In this document: positions 1 to 8,509 of the stretch, piece after piece | Layout: every line of letters begins with the position of its first letter | How positions within the stretch are numbered: position 1 is the stretch's first letter | Source of the DNA: Amycolatopsis thermoflava N1165 | Lineage (GTDB): Bacteria; Actinomycetota; Actinomycetes; Mycobacteriales; Pseudonocardiaceae | DNA: 64,000 bases | Direction: 5' to 3' | NCBI RefSeq assembly: GCF_000473265.1 | Contig: NZ_KI421511.1 | Coordinates: 981,731 to 1,045,730 of the forward strand | Made by a program: the position numbers and the translations under genes | The notes under the pieces: generated by a model | What the model saw: only the letters and a program-made list of their open reading frames with translations | Database searches by the model: none | What the model was told of the DNA's origin: nothing

Positions 1-2
1 GG

Positions 3-494
3 GGATTGCGTGGCCACGGCTTGTTCGCCGGCTACTTCCTCGTGTGGGCGGTGGCCGGGATCGGGGCGTTCGCGTTCGTGCAAGGCCTGGAGGGGGCCAT
101 GACCGGGCCCAGCACCACCGCCGTGCGGGCCGGGGGAGTGGTGCTGCTGGTCGCCGGCGTGTACCAGCTGACCCCGTTGAAGCGGGTGTGCCTGCGGCAC
201 TGCCGGTCGCCGATGGCGCTGCTGCTCGAACACAGCGAGACGGCGATGCGCGGCCGCTTCGGTGTCCTCCGGGTGGGGGTGAGCCACGGCGGGTACTGCC
301 TGGGCTGCTGCTGGGCGCTGATGGCGGTGCTGCTGGCCGCCGGGATGATGAACCTGGTCTGGATGGCCGTGTTCGCCGCCGTCGTCGCCCTGGAAAAGGT
401 CACCCGCCACGGCGAACTGATCAGCCGCGTGGTCGGCGGCCTGCTCCTCGCCACGGCGATCGTCCTCCTGGCACAGCCGGCCCTGCTGACCTAG
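3..494 (+). CDS. DUF2182-type integral membrane protein, 5' truncated by the window edge
   Basis: The reading frame is open from the first bases of the window, so the N-terminal part of this protein lies outside. The visible ~164 residues are mostly hydrophobic, with about four membrane segments. They carry two cysteine-rich patches, PLKRVCLRHCRSP near residue 60 and YCLGCCWALM near residue 100, the arrangement I associate with DUF2182 proteins (predicted metal-binding membrane proteins of about 250 residues). The biochemical role is unknown. Its TAG stop and the TAG stop of the facing MmyB-type regulator share one CTAG at 491-494, so the two convergent genes overlap by four bases with no room for a terminator. 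Family call is fairly firm; function is not. Confidence 0.75.
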   Translation, partial: GLRGHGLFAGYFLVWAVAGIGAFAFVQGLEGAMTGPSTTAVRAGGVVLLVAGVYQLTPLKRVCLRHCRSPMALLLEHSETAMRGRFGVLRVGVSHGGYCLGCCWALMAVLLAAGMMNLVWMAVFAAVVALEKVTRHGELISRVVGGLLLATAIVLLAQPALLT

Positions 495-1393
495 GAGTGG
501 CGGGTGGGCTCCGCCGTCCGGGATCGGGTGGCCGCCCAGCTGGCGAGGAGCTTGAGCCGGTCTTCGGAGGCGGTGCCGGGTTCGGCCGTGTAGATGATCA
601 GGTCGTGCACGGCCCGGCCGGACAGCGGCAGGTCGATGGACTGGAAGGTCAGAGCCAGGTGGCCGACTTCGGGGTGCCGGAGCCGTTTGACGCCGTCGTG
701 GCGCATCAGGACGTCGTGCGCGGCCCAGTGGCCGCGAAACTCCGGGCTGAGCGTGGACAGCTCGCCGACGAGTTCGCGCAGTGCCCGGTCACGGGGCTCG
801 CGCCCGGCCTCGGCGCGCAGCAGGGCGGCGGTGGCGGCTCCGGCGGCGTCCCAGTCGACGAAGAAGTCCTGCGCGCCGGGGTCGAGGAAGATGTAGCGGG
901 CAAGGTTGGGGCGGCCGCGCCGGTCGGCGGTGGCGCTGTCGAACATCGGCGCGAGCAGGGCACGGGCCAGGGGATTGCCGGCGACGACGTCCGTGCGGCC
1001 GTTCCGCACGAACGCCGAGGACATCGTCATGGAGTCGAGCAGCCACTGGACCCGGGGCGGGATCTCGACGTCCCGGCGCCGCGACGGCGTGCGGCTCTGC
1101 TGCCGCGACGACCGGGCCAGGTCGAACAGGTAGGTGCGTTCGTCGTCGTCCAGCCGCAGGGCACGGGCGACCGCGTCGAGGACGTCCTCGGACACGCCGC
1201 CGATGTGGCCCTTCTCCAGCCGCGTGTACCACTCGGTGCTCACCCCGGCGAGGACGGCGACCTCTTCGCGCCGCAGCCCGGGGACCCGGCGTCGGGCGCT
1301 GGTCGGCAGGCCGGCCTGCGCGGGCGTGATCCTGGCGCGCCTGCTGACCAGGAAGTCCCGGATCTCGCCGCGGTTTCCGGGCTGGGGGTCCAT
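491..1393 (-). CDS. MmyB-type helix-turn-helix transcriptional regulator
   Basis: About 300 residues. The N-terminal ~85 residues form an XRE-like helix-turn-helix (IRDFLVSRRARITP, VPGLRREEVAVLAGVSTEWYTRLE). The rest matches the MmyB-type ligand-binding PAS-like domain (PRVQWLLDSM, AFVRNGRTDVVAGNPLARALLAP, FQSIDLPL). The ATG at 1393 is chosen because family members usually begin a few residues before IRDFL; an in-frame GTG at 1411 has no better ribosome site. These regulators commonly repress an adjacent oxidoreductase gene, and here the divergent neighbour is an aldo/keto reductase across a ~100 bp gap, so that gene is the probable target. The inducer, presumably a small lipid-like molecule, is unknown. 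Confidence 0.88.
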   Translation of the reverse strand: MDPQPGNRGEIRDFLVSRRARITPAQAGLPTSARRRVPGLRREEVAVLAGVSTEWYTRLEKGHIGGVSEDVLDAVARALRLDDDERTYLFDLARSSRQQSRTPSRRRDVEIPPRVQWLLDSMTMSSAFVRNGRTDVVAGNPLARALLAPMFDSATADRRGRPNLARYIFLDPGAQDFFVDWDAAGAATAALLRAEAGREPRDRALRELVGELSTLSPEFRGHWAAHDVLMRHDGVKRLRHPEVGHLALTFQSIDLPLSGRAVHDLIIYTAEPGTASEDRLKLLASWAATRSRTAEPTRHS

Positions 1394-1496
1394 GTTCTTC
1401 AGGGTAGCCACTGGTCACGGCGCGAAGGGGGGTTGAGGCGGTACCCCCCATGAACGCGACCTGCTGCGGCGGCGGCCCTGGGGGTTTGCTGGAGAC

Positions 1497-2450
1497 ATGA
1501 CGAGCGAGAAATTGACGGTGCCGGCGGTGGCGCTGGGCACGTGGGCCTGGGGAGACAGCGGCGAGGCAGGCGAGGGCTACTTCGGCAGCCGGCTGACCGA
1601 GTCCGGTCTGCGCGAGGTCGTCGACAAGGCGCAGTCGAACGGGTTCACGCTGTGGGACACCGCGGCGGTGTACGGCATGGGCCGCTCGGAGACGGTCCTC
1701 GCCCGGGCGCTCAAGGGCTACGACCGCGGCGAGTACCAGCTGTCCACGAAGTTCACCCCGCAGATCGCCGGCGACGGCGACGATCCGGTCGCGGACATGC
1801 TGGAGCAGAGCCTCGACCGCCTGGGCACCGACTACGTGGACCTGTACTGGATCCACAACCCCGCAGACGTGGCCCGGTGGACGCCGCTGCTGATCCCGCT
1901 GCTGGAAAGCGGCCGGATCAGGCACGTCGGCGTCTCGAACCACAACCTGGCCGAGATCGCCCTGGCCGACCGGATCCTCGGCGAGGCCGGCTTCCGCGTG
2001 GAGGCGGTCCAGAACCACTACAGCCTGCTCTACCGCGGCTCCGAGCGCGCGGGCATCATCGACCACTGCCGCGAGCACGACGTGCGGTTCTTCTCCTACA
2101 TGGTCCTCGAGCAAGGCGCACTGACCGGCAGGTACAGCCCGGCGAACCCGTTGCCCGCGGGCAGCAGCCGGGCGGCTGTGTACAACGGCATCCTGCCCCA
2201 ACTGCGGGCGCTGACGGACAGGATGACGGCGATCGGTGCGGACCGTGGCGCCTCCGCCGCCGACATCGCTACCGCCTGGGCCCTCGCGAAGGGGACCACC
2301 CCGATCATCGGGGTCACGAAGGCGGCTCACCTCGATGGGCTGGTCCGGGCGCACCGCATCGAGCTCGCCGACGAGGAGATCGCGGAGCTGGAGGCGCTGG
2401 CGGATGCCGCGGACGTCGACACGCGCGGCAGCTGGGAGCACGCCATGTAG
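1497..2450 (+). CDS. Aldo/keto reductase
   Basis: 317 residues, normal length for the aldo/keto reductase superfamily (TIM barrel, NADPH-dependent reduction of aldehydes and ketones in the cytoplasm). The catalytic tetrad is visible: Asp54 and Tyr59 (LWDTAAVYGMGRSE), Lys85 (STKFTP) and His120 (LYWIHN). A coenzyme-binding stretch lies near residue 275 (GTTPIIGVTKAAHLDG). ATG at 1497 is preceded by GGAG. It is divergent from the MmyB-type regulator, which probably controls it, and ends just before a perfect 32-bp palindrome. Substrate not predictable. Confidence 0.9.
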   Translation: MTSEKLTVPAVALGTWAWGDSGEAGEGYFGSRLTESGLREVVDKAQSNGFTLWDTAAVYGMGRSETVLARALKGYDRGEYQLSTKFTPQIAGDGDDPVADMLEQSLDRLGTDYVDLYWIHNPADVARWTPLLIPLLESGRIRHVGVSNHNLAEIALADRILGEAGFRVEAVQNHYSLLYRGSERAGIIDHCREHDVRFFSYMVLEQGALTGRYSPANPLPAGSSRAAVYNGILPQLRALTDRMTAIGADRGASAADIATAWALAKGTTPIIGVTKAAHLDGLVRAHRIELADEEIAELEALADAADVDTRGSWEHAM

Positions 2451-2452
2451 CA

Positions 2453-2484
2453 GCGGGTGCGGCCCGGGCCCGGGCCGCACCCGC
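2453..2484. terminator. Bidirectional terminator, perfect 32-bp palindrome
   Basis: A perfect inverted repeat with 16-base arms (GCGGGTGCGGCCCGGG and its complement) starts two bases after the aldo/keto reductase stop and ends six bases before the stop of the convergent MFS gene. A very strong GC hairpin between convergent genes is best read as a shared terminator; there is no T-run. Confidence 0.8.
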
Positions 2485-2490
2485 GCACAC

Positions 2491-3798
2491 TCAGCCGACG
2501 CGGTCGAGGTCCACGCCCTTCGTTTCGCGGCTGGTCGCCACCGCGAGCACGGTGATCGCCATGGTGAGCACGAGGTAGCCGATCACCGCGCCGGCGCCGA
2601 CGCTGTTGATCAGCCACACCGCGATCAGCGGCGCCGGCGCCCCGGCGATGATCGACGAGCCCTGGAACACCAGCGACGAGCCGGCGTAGCGGTAGCGGGT
2701 CGGGAACAGCTCGGTGATCCACGCGGCCTCCGGCCCGGCGAGCATGCCGTGGAACAGCGCGCCGGCGCAGACGCCGAGCCACAGCATCGGCACGCTGGCG
2801 GTCTGGACCATCCAGAAGAACACCGGCGCCCAGACCACCAGTGCGATGGCGGGCACGAGCATCGCGACCTTGCGGCCGACCCGGTCGGACCACGCGCCGC
2901 CGCCGATCATGCCCGCGAACTGGCACACCGACGCGAACGTCACCGCCAGCACCACATCGCCGCGCTGGTACCCGAACGACGTCGTGGCGTAGGCGATGAC
3001 GAAGACGGTGTAGATGTAGAACGCGATGTTCTCGCCGAGCCGCATCCCGAGACCGTGCAGGACCGCGCGGGGCCGGGCCAGCGCTTCGAGCACGCTCGAC
3101 CTGTGCGCGGCCTTGCGCTCGGCGCCGGCCCGGGCGGCCTGGAACACCGGCGATTCCTCGACGCTGCGCCGGATCCAGAACCCGATCACCAGCAGCGGCA
3201 CCGCGACCAGGAACGCCACGCGCCAGCCCCACGCGTCGAAGGCGTCACCGGGGAACAGGCCGCCGAGGACGGTGACCACGACGGTCGCCAGCACCGTGCC
3301 CAGCGGCGCGCCGGCCTGGGGCCACGAAGCCCAGAACCCGCGGCGCTTGGGCTCCCCGTACTCGCTGACCATGAGCACCGCGGCCCCGAACTCGCCGCCC
3401 AATGCGAAACCCTGCGTCATGCGCAGCACGACCAGCAGCAGCGTCGCCCAGATGCCGATCTGGTGGTAGGTCGGCAGCAGCCCTATCGCCGCGGTCGAGG
3501 TGCCGAGCAGCAGGAACGTGGTCACCAGCATGGGTTTGCGGCCGAACTTGTCGCCGAGGTGGCCGAACACGATGCCGCCGAGGGGCCGCGCGACGAACCC
3601 GAGCCCCTGGGTGGCGAGCGCGAGGAGCAGCTGCACGATCCCGCTGCCGCCGGGGAAGAACAGCGGGCCCAGCACGGTCGCGGCGAGCACACCGTAGATC
3701 GCGAAGTCGTACCACTCCAGCACCGAGCCGGCCATCCCGCCCGCGAGCACGCGCCGGAAGCTGGTGGCGGGCTGAGCCTGCTGCACCGTTGACGTCAT
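2491..3798 (-). CDS. MFS transporter, MHS (metabolite:H+ symporter) type
   Basis: 435 residues with about 12 hydrophobic segments. Family signatures include GGMAGSVLEWYDFAIYG at the first helix, DKFGRKP in the loop between helices 2 and 3, GFALGGEFGAA in helix 5, SWPQAGAPLG, GWRVAFLVA and EESPVFQ. This is the MHS pattern of proton-coupled importers for organic acids and related compounds. The ATG at 3798 is chosen over an upstream ATG at 3858 because AAAGGAA lies six bases before it and the upstream start would run into the P450 gene. It follows the P450 gene on the same strand by 34 bases, so it probably carries the P450 substrate or product. Substrate unknown. Confidence 0.9.
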   Translation of the reverse strand: MTSTVQQAQPATSFRRVLAGGMAGSVLEWYDFAIYGVLAATVLGPLFFPGGSGIVQLLLALATQGLGFVARPLGGIVFGHLGDKFGRKPMLVTTFLLLGTSTAAIGLLPTYHQIGIWATLLLVVLRMTQGFALGGEFGAAVLMVSEYGEPKRRGFWASWPQAGAPLGTVLATVVVTVLGGLFPGDAFDAWGWRVAFLVAVPLLVIGFWIRRSVEESPVFQAARAGAERKAAHRSSVLEALARPRAVLHGLGMRLGENIAFYIYTVFVIAYATTSFGYQRGDVVLAVTFASVCQFAGMIGGGAWSDRVGRKVAMLVPAIALVVWAPVFFWMVQTASVPMLWLGVCAGALFHGMLAGPEAAWITELFPTRYRYAGSSLVFQGSSIIAGAPAPLIAVWLINSVGAGAVIGYLVLTMAITVLAVATSRETKGVDLDRVG

Positions 3799-3832
3799 TG
3801 TCAGTTCCTTTCGAATGTCTGCAAGGGAGTTG

Positions 3833-6145
3833 TCAGAGCCGGAGGGTGATGCGGTCACCGCAGGCCCGTGAGCAGCAGGTCATCATCCTGGTGCCGGCGG
3901 CCCGTTCGGCCTTGGTGAGGACCACGTCGCGGTGGTCGACCTCGCCGTCGAGGACGGGTACTTCGCACGTGCCGCACAGGCCTTCCTCGCAGTCGCTGGG
4001 CACGTCGACGCCGGCGGCGCGCAGTGCGGCGAGCACGGTCTGGTCCGCGGCGACGCGCACCGTGAGCCCGGAGTCGGCGAGGTCGACGTCGAAGGCGTGT
4101 TCCACGGCGGGATCGAGCACCTGCTGGGTGGTGGTGAAGTGCTCGACGTGCAGCGCGTCGTCCGGCCAGTGCGCGCTCGCCTCGGCCAGCGCGTCGAGCA
4201 GGCGTTCCGGCCCGCAGGCGTAGATCTGCGTGCCTTCTGCCGGATTCGCGAGCAACGCGGCGACGTCGAGGCGGGTCCCGTCCGCGCTGGTGTGGACGTG
4301 CAGGCGGTCGCCGTGATCGCGGCGGCACCGGTCGAGCAGGGCCATCGCGGTGGTGTCGCGGCCGCAGTAGTGCAGTTCGTAACTGCCGCCGGCGGCCTTG
4401 ACGTGGTCGGCCATGGCGATGATCGGGGTGATCCCGATGCCGCCCGCGACGAACACGTAGTGGCGGGCGGTGGGGTCGAGGCGGAAGTGGTTGCGCGGTC
4501 CCCGCAGCGACAGCGTGGTGCCGGGGCGCAGGTTTTCGTGCACGTAGCGGGAACCGCCGCGGCTGTCCGGGTCCTTGAGCACGGCGATGCGGTAGGTGCA
4601 GGCCTCGGCGGGGTCGCCGCACAGGGAGTACTGCCGGGACAGCTCGCCGAGCTGCAGGTCGACGTGCGCGCCCGGGGACCACTTCGGCAGGGGTTTGCCG
4701 TCGGTGGCGGCCAGCGTCACCTCGACGACGTCCTCGGCCGCGCGCTCGGCCGACACGACGCTCACCGTCCGGGCCACGCCGCGCTTGGACGGTTCCCCGA
4801 TCCGCACCGGGCGGCGCAGCTCGGCGATCGACGGGTCGGCCCGTTCCGGGTTGGCGGCGGGATCCCACTGCACCCACAGGTGTTCCGGGCCGCGGAAGGA
4901 GGTGTTGGGGACGTAGGTGAACTCCTGGTCCGGCACGAGTTCCAGGTGCGGCAGCCTGCGGGTGAGTTCATCGAGGAAGATCTGCAGTTCCATCCGGGCC
5001 AGGTTCTTGCCGAGGCACTGGTGGCTGCCGTAGCCGAAGGTCAGGTGGTCGGTGGCGTTGTCGCGGCGGAGGTCGACCTCGTCGGGGTGGTCGAAGTGCC
5101 GTTCGTCGCGGTTGGCCGAGGAGTTGACGATGAGCAGCTTGGCGCCGCGCGGGATCGGGACCCCGCCGACCGTGGTGTCCCGGGTGACCAGCCTGCGCCA
5201 CGCCGCGACCGAACCCGAGTGCCGCAGGCATTCCTCCACGGCGTGCGGGATCAGGCCCGGGTCGGCGCAGATCTCCTCCCACACCGAGCGGTTTTCCAGC
5301 AGCAGCTTGATGGCGTTGGCGGCGGCGTTGGCCGTGGTCTCGTGGGCGGCGACGATGCCGGCCATCATGATCGAGTGCAGGTAGGAGTCGGTGATGACGT
5401 CGGGGTGCTCCCGCTGCGCGCGGATGCTGTAGGGGATCCAGCCGTGCCCGGACGGGTCCTGGCGCAGCTTGTCCAGCACGGTTCCGGCGTACTGCCAGAA
5501 CTTGCCGACGTTCTCGGCGACGGCGACCTGCTCCTCGGGTGAGGGCCTGCCCCAGGTGTTGACGGTGTGCGCGATGGAGTACTCGCGCAGGGTCGCCATG
5601 TCCTCCTCGGGGACGCCGAGGAAGTGCAGCGCCACGGTGAGCGGGACCTCCCACAACATCTCGTCGACGAGGTCGGCCTTGCCCGCGTCGACGAACCGGT
5701 CGACGTACTCGCGCGTCAGCCGCCGGACCATCGGCTCGTGGTGGACGAGCTGCTCCGGGGTGAACGGGTGCATCAGGACCCGCCTGCGGGGCATGTGTTC
5801 CGGTTCGTCCTCGTTCACCAGCGTGCGGTTCATGGCGTAGCCGTACTTCGCCAGCGTCGCGGTGGCCTCGGCGGAGACCGGGGTGATCTTCTCCAGCGCG
5901 ATCGAGGGCGAGAACGTGGTGTTGTCGCGGAAGACGGCCTTGACGTCGTCGTACCGGGTGACGACCCAGTAGCCCAGGCGCGGGCTGTAGAACACCGGCT
6001 CCTCGTCGCGGGACCAGCGCACCGCGGCGGGCGGGTCGGCCTGGTACTCGGGGCCGAACGGGTCGAAGGCGCTCGCCCGGGGCGAGACCGGGCAGCCTCC
6101 GGCCGCCGCCGGTGCGTGATCGACCGGGCACGACCCTGTGCTCAT
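3833..6145 (-). CDS. Self-sufficient cytochrome P450 fused to a phthalate-family reductase (CYP116B-like)
   Basis: 770 residues: a complete monooxygenase in one chain. Residues ~1-430 are a P450: I-helix GIVAAHETT (263-271), ExxR as EECLR (304-308), and heme loop FGYGSHQCLG with Cys377. Residues ~455-670 are an FMN/NAD(P)H reductase (RQYSLCGDP at 504; GGIGITP near 568). The last ~90 residues are a 2Fe-2S ferredoxin (CEEGLCGTC and a later CC). The order heme-FMN-FeS is that of CYP116B enzymes, and the wording matches that family closely from memory. Electrons would pass from NAD(P)H through FMN and FeS to heme. ATG at 6145 is preceded by GAGGTGA; an upstream in-frame start at 6235 has no family support. 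An IclR gene is divergent. Confidence 0.93.
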   Translation of the reverse strand: MSTGSCPVDHAPAAAGGCPVSPRASAFDPFGPEYQADPPAAVRWSRDEEPVFYSPRLGYWVVTRYDDVKAVFRDNTTFSPSIALEKITPVSAEATATLAKYGYAMNRTLVNEDEPEHMPRRRVLMHPFTPEQLVHHEPMVRRLTREYVDRFVDAGKADLVDEMLWEVPLTVALHFLGVPEEDMATLREYSIAHTVNTWGRPSPEEQVAVAENVGKFWQYAGTVLDKLRQDPSGHGWIPYSIRAQREHPDVITDSYLHSIMMAGIVAAHETTANAAANAIKLLLENRSVWEEICADPGLIPHAVEECLRHSGSVAAWRRLVTRDTTVGGVPIPRGAKLLIVNSSANRDERHFDHPDEVDLRRDNATDHLTFGYGSHQCLGKNLARMELQIFLDELTRRLPHLELVPDQEFTYVPNTSFRGPEHLWVQWDPAANPERADPSIAELRRPVRIGEPSKRGVARTVSVVSAERAAEDVVEVTLAATDGKPLPKWSPGAHVDLQLGELSRQYSLCGDPAEACTYRIAVLKDPDSRGGSRYVHENLRPGTTLSLRGPRNHFRLDPTARHYVFVAGGIGITPIIAMADHVKAAGGSYELHYCGRDTTAMALLDRCRRDHGDRLHVHTSADGTRLDVAALLANPAEGTQIYACGPERLLDALAEASAHWPDDALHVEHFTTTQQVLDPAVEHAFDVDLADSGLTVRVAADQTVLAALRAAGVDVPSDCEEGLCGTCEVPVLDGEVDHRDVVLTKAERAAGTRMMTCCSRACGDRITLRL

Positions 6146-6185
6146 GCTGTTCACCTCGTGTTTTACTGATAACGCACATGTTGTT

Positions 6186-6201
6186 GCGGTGAGCGAACCG
6201 C
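6186..6201. promoter_or_regulatory. Candidate operator in the P450/IclR divergent promoter region
   Basis: An inverted repeat GCGGT-N6-ACCGC lies midway in the 135-bp gap between the P450 start (6145) and the IclR start (6281). Its place fits an IclR operator that controls both genes. Short arms make this a weak call. Confidence 0.35.
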
Positions 6202-6280
6202 GGTGTAGCGTAAGTGGGGCACGGGGAGGCGTCAAGGTCCGCCGGTAGAGTCGGGCCGGGATCGACAGCGGAGGGGCGGC

Positions 6281-6943
6281 ATGAGCACGTTGCAGACGCT
6301 CGACCGCGGGCTGCGGGCGTTGGAGGTCGTGGCGGAGTCACCGTCGGGCATCTCGGTCGCCGACCTGGCGCGCGAACTCGACGTGCACCGGGCGATCTGC
6401 TACCGCATCGTCGCCACGCTGGAAGGTCATCGGCTGGTGTCCCGCACGGGGGACGGGCGGGTGCGGCTGGCGTCCGGCCTGGCGACGCTGGCGGCGAAGT
6501 TCGAGCCACACTTCAACCAGGACGCGCTGCCGCTGCTGAAGGAACTGGCCAACCGCACGTCCGCGACGGCGTTCCTGTCCGCGGCGGAGGGCACCGAGTG
6601 TGTGGTGGCGATGGTCGCCGAACCCGAGGGCACCGTGCTGACCGTCGGCTACCGGGTCGGCAGCAGGCACCCGCTCACGCAGGGCGCGGCAGGCCTCGCC
6701 ATCCTGGCCGCCCGGCCAGAAGAACCCGGCGAGCCGGACGCGGTGCGCCAGGCCCGCCAGGACGGCTACAGCCTGACGCGCGGCCAGCTGGAGCGCGGCG
6801 CGGTCGGCCTCGCCGCCGGCATCCGGGCCGGCACGCTGGAACGCAGCGTCGGCGTGGTCGCGATCGACGGCCTCGACACCGGCCTCGCGGCCACCGAGGT
6901 GATGGCGACCGCACGGCGGATCGAACAGTTGCTCACGGCCTGA
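6281..6943 (+). CDS. IclR-family transcriptional regulator
   Basis: 220 residues. Residues ~1-65 form the winged helix (TLDRGLRALEVVAES, SVADLARELDVHRAICYRIVATLEGHRLV). Residues ~75-220 are a shortened effector domain (RTSATAFLSAAEGTECVVAMVAEP, HPLTQGAAGLAILA, DGYSLTRGQLERGAVGLAAGI). The family usually runs about 250 residues, so the effector domain is compact. ATG 6281 follows GGAGGGG. Divergent from the P450, so the likely target is the P450-MFS operon; the ligand is probably the substrate of that enzyme. Confidence 0.88.
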   Translation: MSTLQTLDRGLRALEVVAESPSGISVADLARELDVHRAICYRIVATLEGHRLVSRTGDGRVRLASGLATLAAKFEPHFNQDALPLLKELANRTSATAFLSAAEGTECVVAMVAEPEGTVLTVGYRVGSRHPLTQGAAGLAILAARPEEPGEPDAVRQARQDGYSLTRGQLERGAVGLAAGIRAGTLERSVGVVAIDGLDTGLAATEVMATARRIEQLLTA

Positions 6944-6967
6944 GCCGCGGTGTAATTCGGACGCCGG

Positions 6968-6996
6968 GGGCCGCGAGCGGACACCGCTCGCGGCCC
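6968..6996 (+). terminator. Hairpin terminator after the IclR gene
   Basis: A perfect 13-bp stem, GGGCCGCGAGCGG and its complement, with a 3-base ACA loop, 24 bases past the stop codon. No T-run follows, which is common in high-GC actinomycetes. Confidence 0.8.
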
Positions 6997-7063
6997 TCGT
7001 GCTTGGTGAAGCCGGTCAGTTGTCTTCTGGCGGCCCTGCGGTCAAGCACACTTGATAATCGAG

Positions 7064-7076
7064 TATTACGGTATTA
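7064..7076. promoter_or_regulatory. Putative GntR operator, copy 1
   Basis: TATTACGGTATTA contains ATTACGGTATT, a near match to the palindrome ATTACSGTAAT, ~30 bases upstream of the CMD-family gene. The same core recurs before the GntR gene (near 8464) and between the ene-reductase and MFS genes (11264). GATAATC also occurs close to copies 1 and 3. The protein binding here is inferred. Confidence 0.6.
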
Positions 7077-7103
7077 CGGTTGTGATCGACGAAGGGAGCC
7101 GAC

Positions 7104-7532
7104 GTGACGGCTGTTCAAGATCCGCAGCGCTACATCGACGACATGGCCCGCGAGCGGGGCTACGTCCTCGACTACCACAAGGTGATGGCCAAACACGACT
7201 TCGGCGTGCTGCAAGCTGCCAACGGACTCGTCGGCGCGGCATACCTCGACCAGCGGGCGCTGGACCGCAAGACGAAGGAACTGATCTTCATCGTCAGCCT
7301 CACGGTGATGCGCGCGGCGAAGGGGCATATCCAGAGTCACATCAAGGTCGCGCTCGACCTGGGGGTCACTGCGCGGGAGATCCTCGAGGCGATCGAGATC
7401 AGCCTGCCCGAGGCCGGCGTCGTAGCCTTCCAGGCCGGCTTCGAGGCCTGGTGCGAGGTCGTGGGCGCGGACGGTCTGGAACCGACCGTGGAGGCCTTCC
7501 ACGCGGGCGACGGGAAAGCAGGGCGGTCATGA
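7104..7532 (+). CDS. Carboxymuconolactone decarboxylase (CMD/AhpD-like) family protein
   Basis: 142 residues, usual length for a single-domain CMD/AhpD-fold protein. The core reads DRKTKELIFIVSLTVMRAAKGHIQSHIKVALDLGVTAREILEAIEI, matching the family helix pattern. The CxxC or CxxH redox pair of AhpD-type members is absent (KGHIQSH instead), so this resembles the decarboxylase or orphan branch rather than a peroxidase. GTG start at 7104 with AAGGGAG ahead. It overlaps the next gene by four bases (ATGA) and sits under a putative GntR operator, suggesting a two-gene catabolic operon. The substrate is unknown. Confidence 0.82.
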   Translation: MTAVQDPQRYIDDMARERGYVLDYHKVMAKHDFGVLQAANGLVGAAYLDQRALDRKTKELIFIVSLTVMRAAKGHIQSHIKVALDLGVTAREILEAIEISLPEAGVVAFQAGFEAWCEVVGADGLEPTVEAFHAGDGKAGRS

Positions 7533-8431
7533 CGGACGCCGTCACCTTCGTCGGCCTGGGCACCATGGGGCAGCCCATGGTCCGCAATCTCGCCCGATAT
7601 GTGCCGGTATCGGTCTTCGATGCCAACCCCGACGCGGTCCAGGCGGCCGCCCGCAACGACGGTGTGACGGCATTGGCCGGTCTCGCCGACGGATCCGGCG
7701 CGGACGTCGTGATCCTCATGCTGCCCAGCAGCGCGGTCGTCGAGCGTGTTCTCGGTGATCCGGCTGACCCCGGGAGCTTCGCGGGACGCTTGCGCCCGGG
7801 CACGCTCGTCGTCGACATGGGGTCGTCGGTGCCGCGGGTGACTCAGCAGCTGGCCACGCGGCTCCGGGAGCGCGAAGTGGCGATGGTCGACGCGCCGGTC
7901 TCCGGTGGCCCGCGCAAGGCCGCGACCGCCGAGCTGACGATCATGGCCGGCGGACGGGCCGAAGACTACGAGCGGGCGCTTCCGCTGCTGCGCGCGATGG
8001 GCACGTCGGTCACGCACGTCGGCCCCGCCGGCTCGGCACACGCGCTGAAGGCGCTCAACAACCTGCTGTCGGCCATCGGCCTGGTCGGGGCGCTCGAGGT
8101 GCTCACCGTGGGAACCAAGTTCGGTCTGGACCCCCGGACCATGCTCGACGTCATCAACTGTTCCACCGGCCGCAACCAGTCGACCGAGGTCAAGATCGGG
8201 CCGGAGGTGCTCGACGGGCGGTTCCAGGTCGGGTTCTCGCTCCCGTTGACCGTGAAGGACATCACCACCGCCCTGGACCTGTCGACCTCGCTGGGGCTGT
8301 CGCCGGAGGTGTCGCGAGCCTGTGTCCGGTTCTGCCAGGCCGCGCTGGTCGGTCTCGGCGAAGAGAACCCGGACCAGTCCGAGATCGCCCGTTACCTGGC
8401 GAAGGTGACCGGCGTCGACCTGACCCGCTGA
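7529..8431 (+). CDS. NAD(P)-dependent oxidoreductase, 3-hydroxyisobutyrate dehydrogenase family
   Basis: 300 residues. The Rossmann motif GLGTMGQPM starts at residue 9; the substrate loop is DAPVSGGPRKAA (121-132); the catalytic lysine is Lys174 in HALKALNNLL. This family oxidises beta-hydroxyacids or reduces tartronate semialdehyde-like acids. The ATG at 7529 overlaps the stop of the CMD-family gene (ATGA); a longer upstream extension of the frame is only the shadow of that gene. The beta-hydroxyacid substrate cannot be named from sequence. Confidence 0.9.
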   Translation: MTDAVTFVGLGTMGQPMVRNLARYVPVSVFDANPDAVQAAARNDGVTALAGLADGSGADVVILMLPSSAVVERVLGDPADPGSFAGRLRPGTLVVDMGSSVPRVTQQLATRLREREVAMVDAPVSGGPRKAATAELTIMAGGRAEDYERALPLLRAMGTSVTHVGPAGSAHALKALNNLLSAIGLVGALEVLTVGTKFGLDPRTMLDVINCSTGRNQSTEVKIGPEVLDGRFQVGFSLPLTVKDITTALDLSTSLGLSPEVSRACVRFCQAALVGLGEENPDQSEIARYLAKVTGVDLTR

Positions 8432-8463
8432 CCGCACGCGTCCCGGTTGCCGTCCGCGATGCC

Positions 8464-8476
8464 GGTATTACTGTGA
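8464..8476. promoter_or_regulatory. Putative GntR operator, copy 2 (autoregulatory)
   Basis: GGTATTACTGTGA contains ATTACTGTGAT, the more divergent half-match of the palindrome seen at 7064 and 11264, ~35 bases before the GntR start. Placement suggests autorepression. Confidence 0.5.
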
Positions 8477-8509
8477 TATTGTGGTCGGCCAGTGGAAGGA
8501 GGCGGCCGC

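Noticed and set aside
706..2480. Several long minus- and plus-strand frames across the MmyB-type and aldo/keto reductase genes
   Set aside because: All are alternative-frame shadows; only the two annotated frames carry domain motifs and plausible starts.
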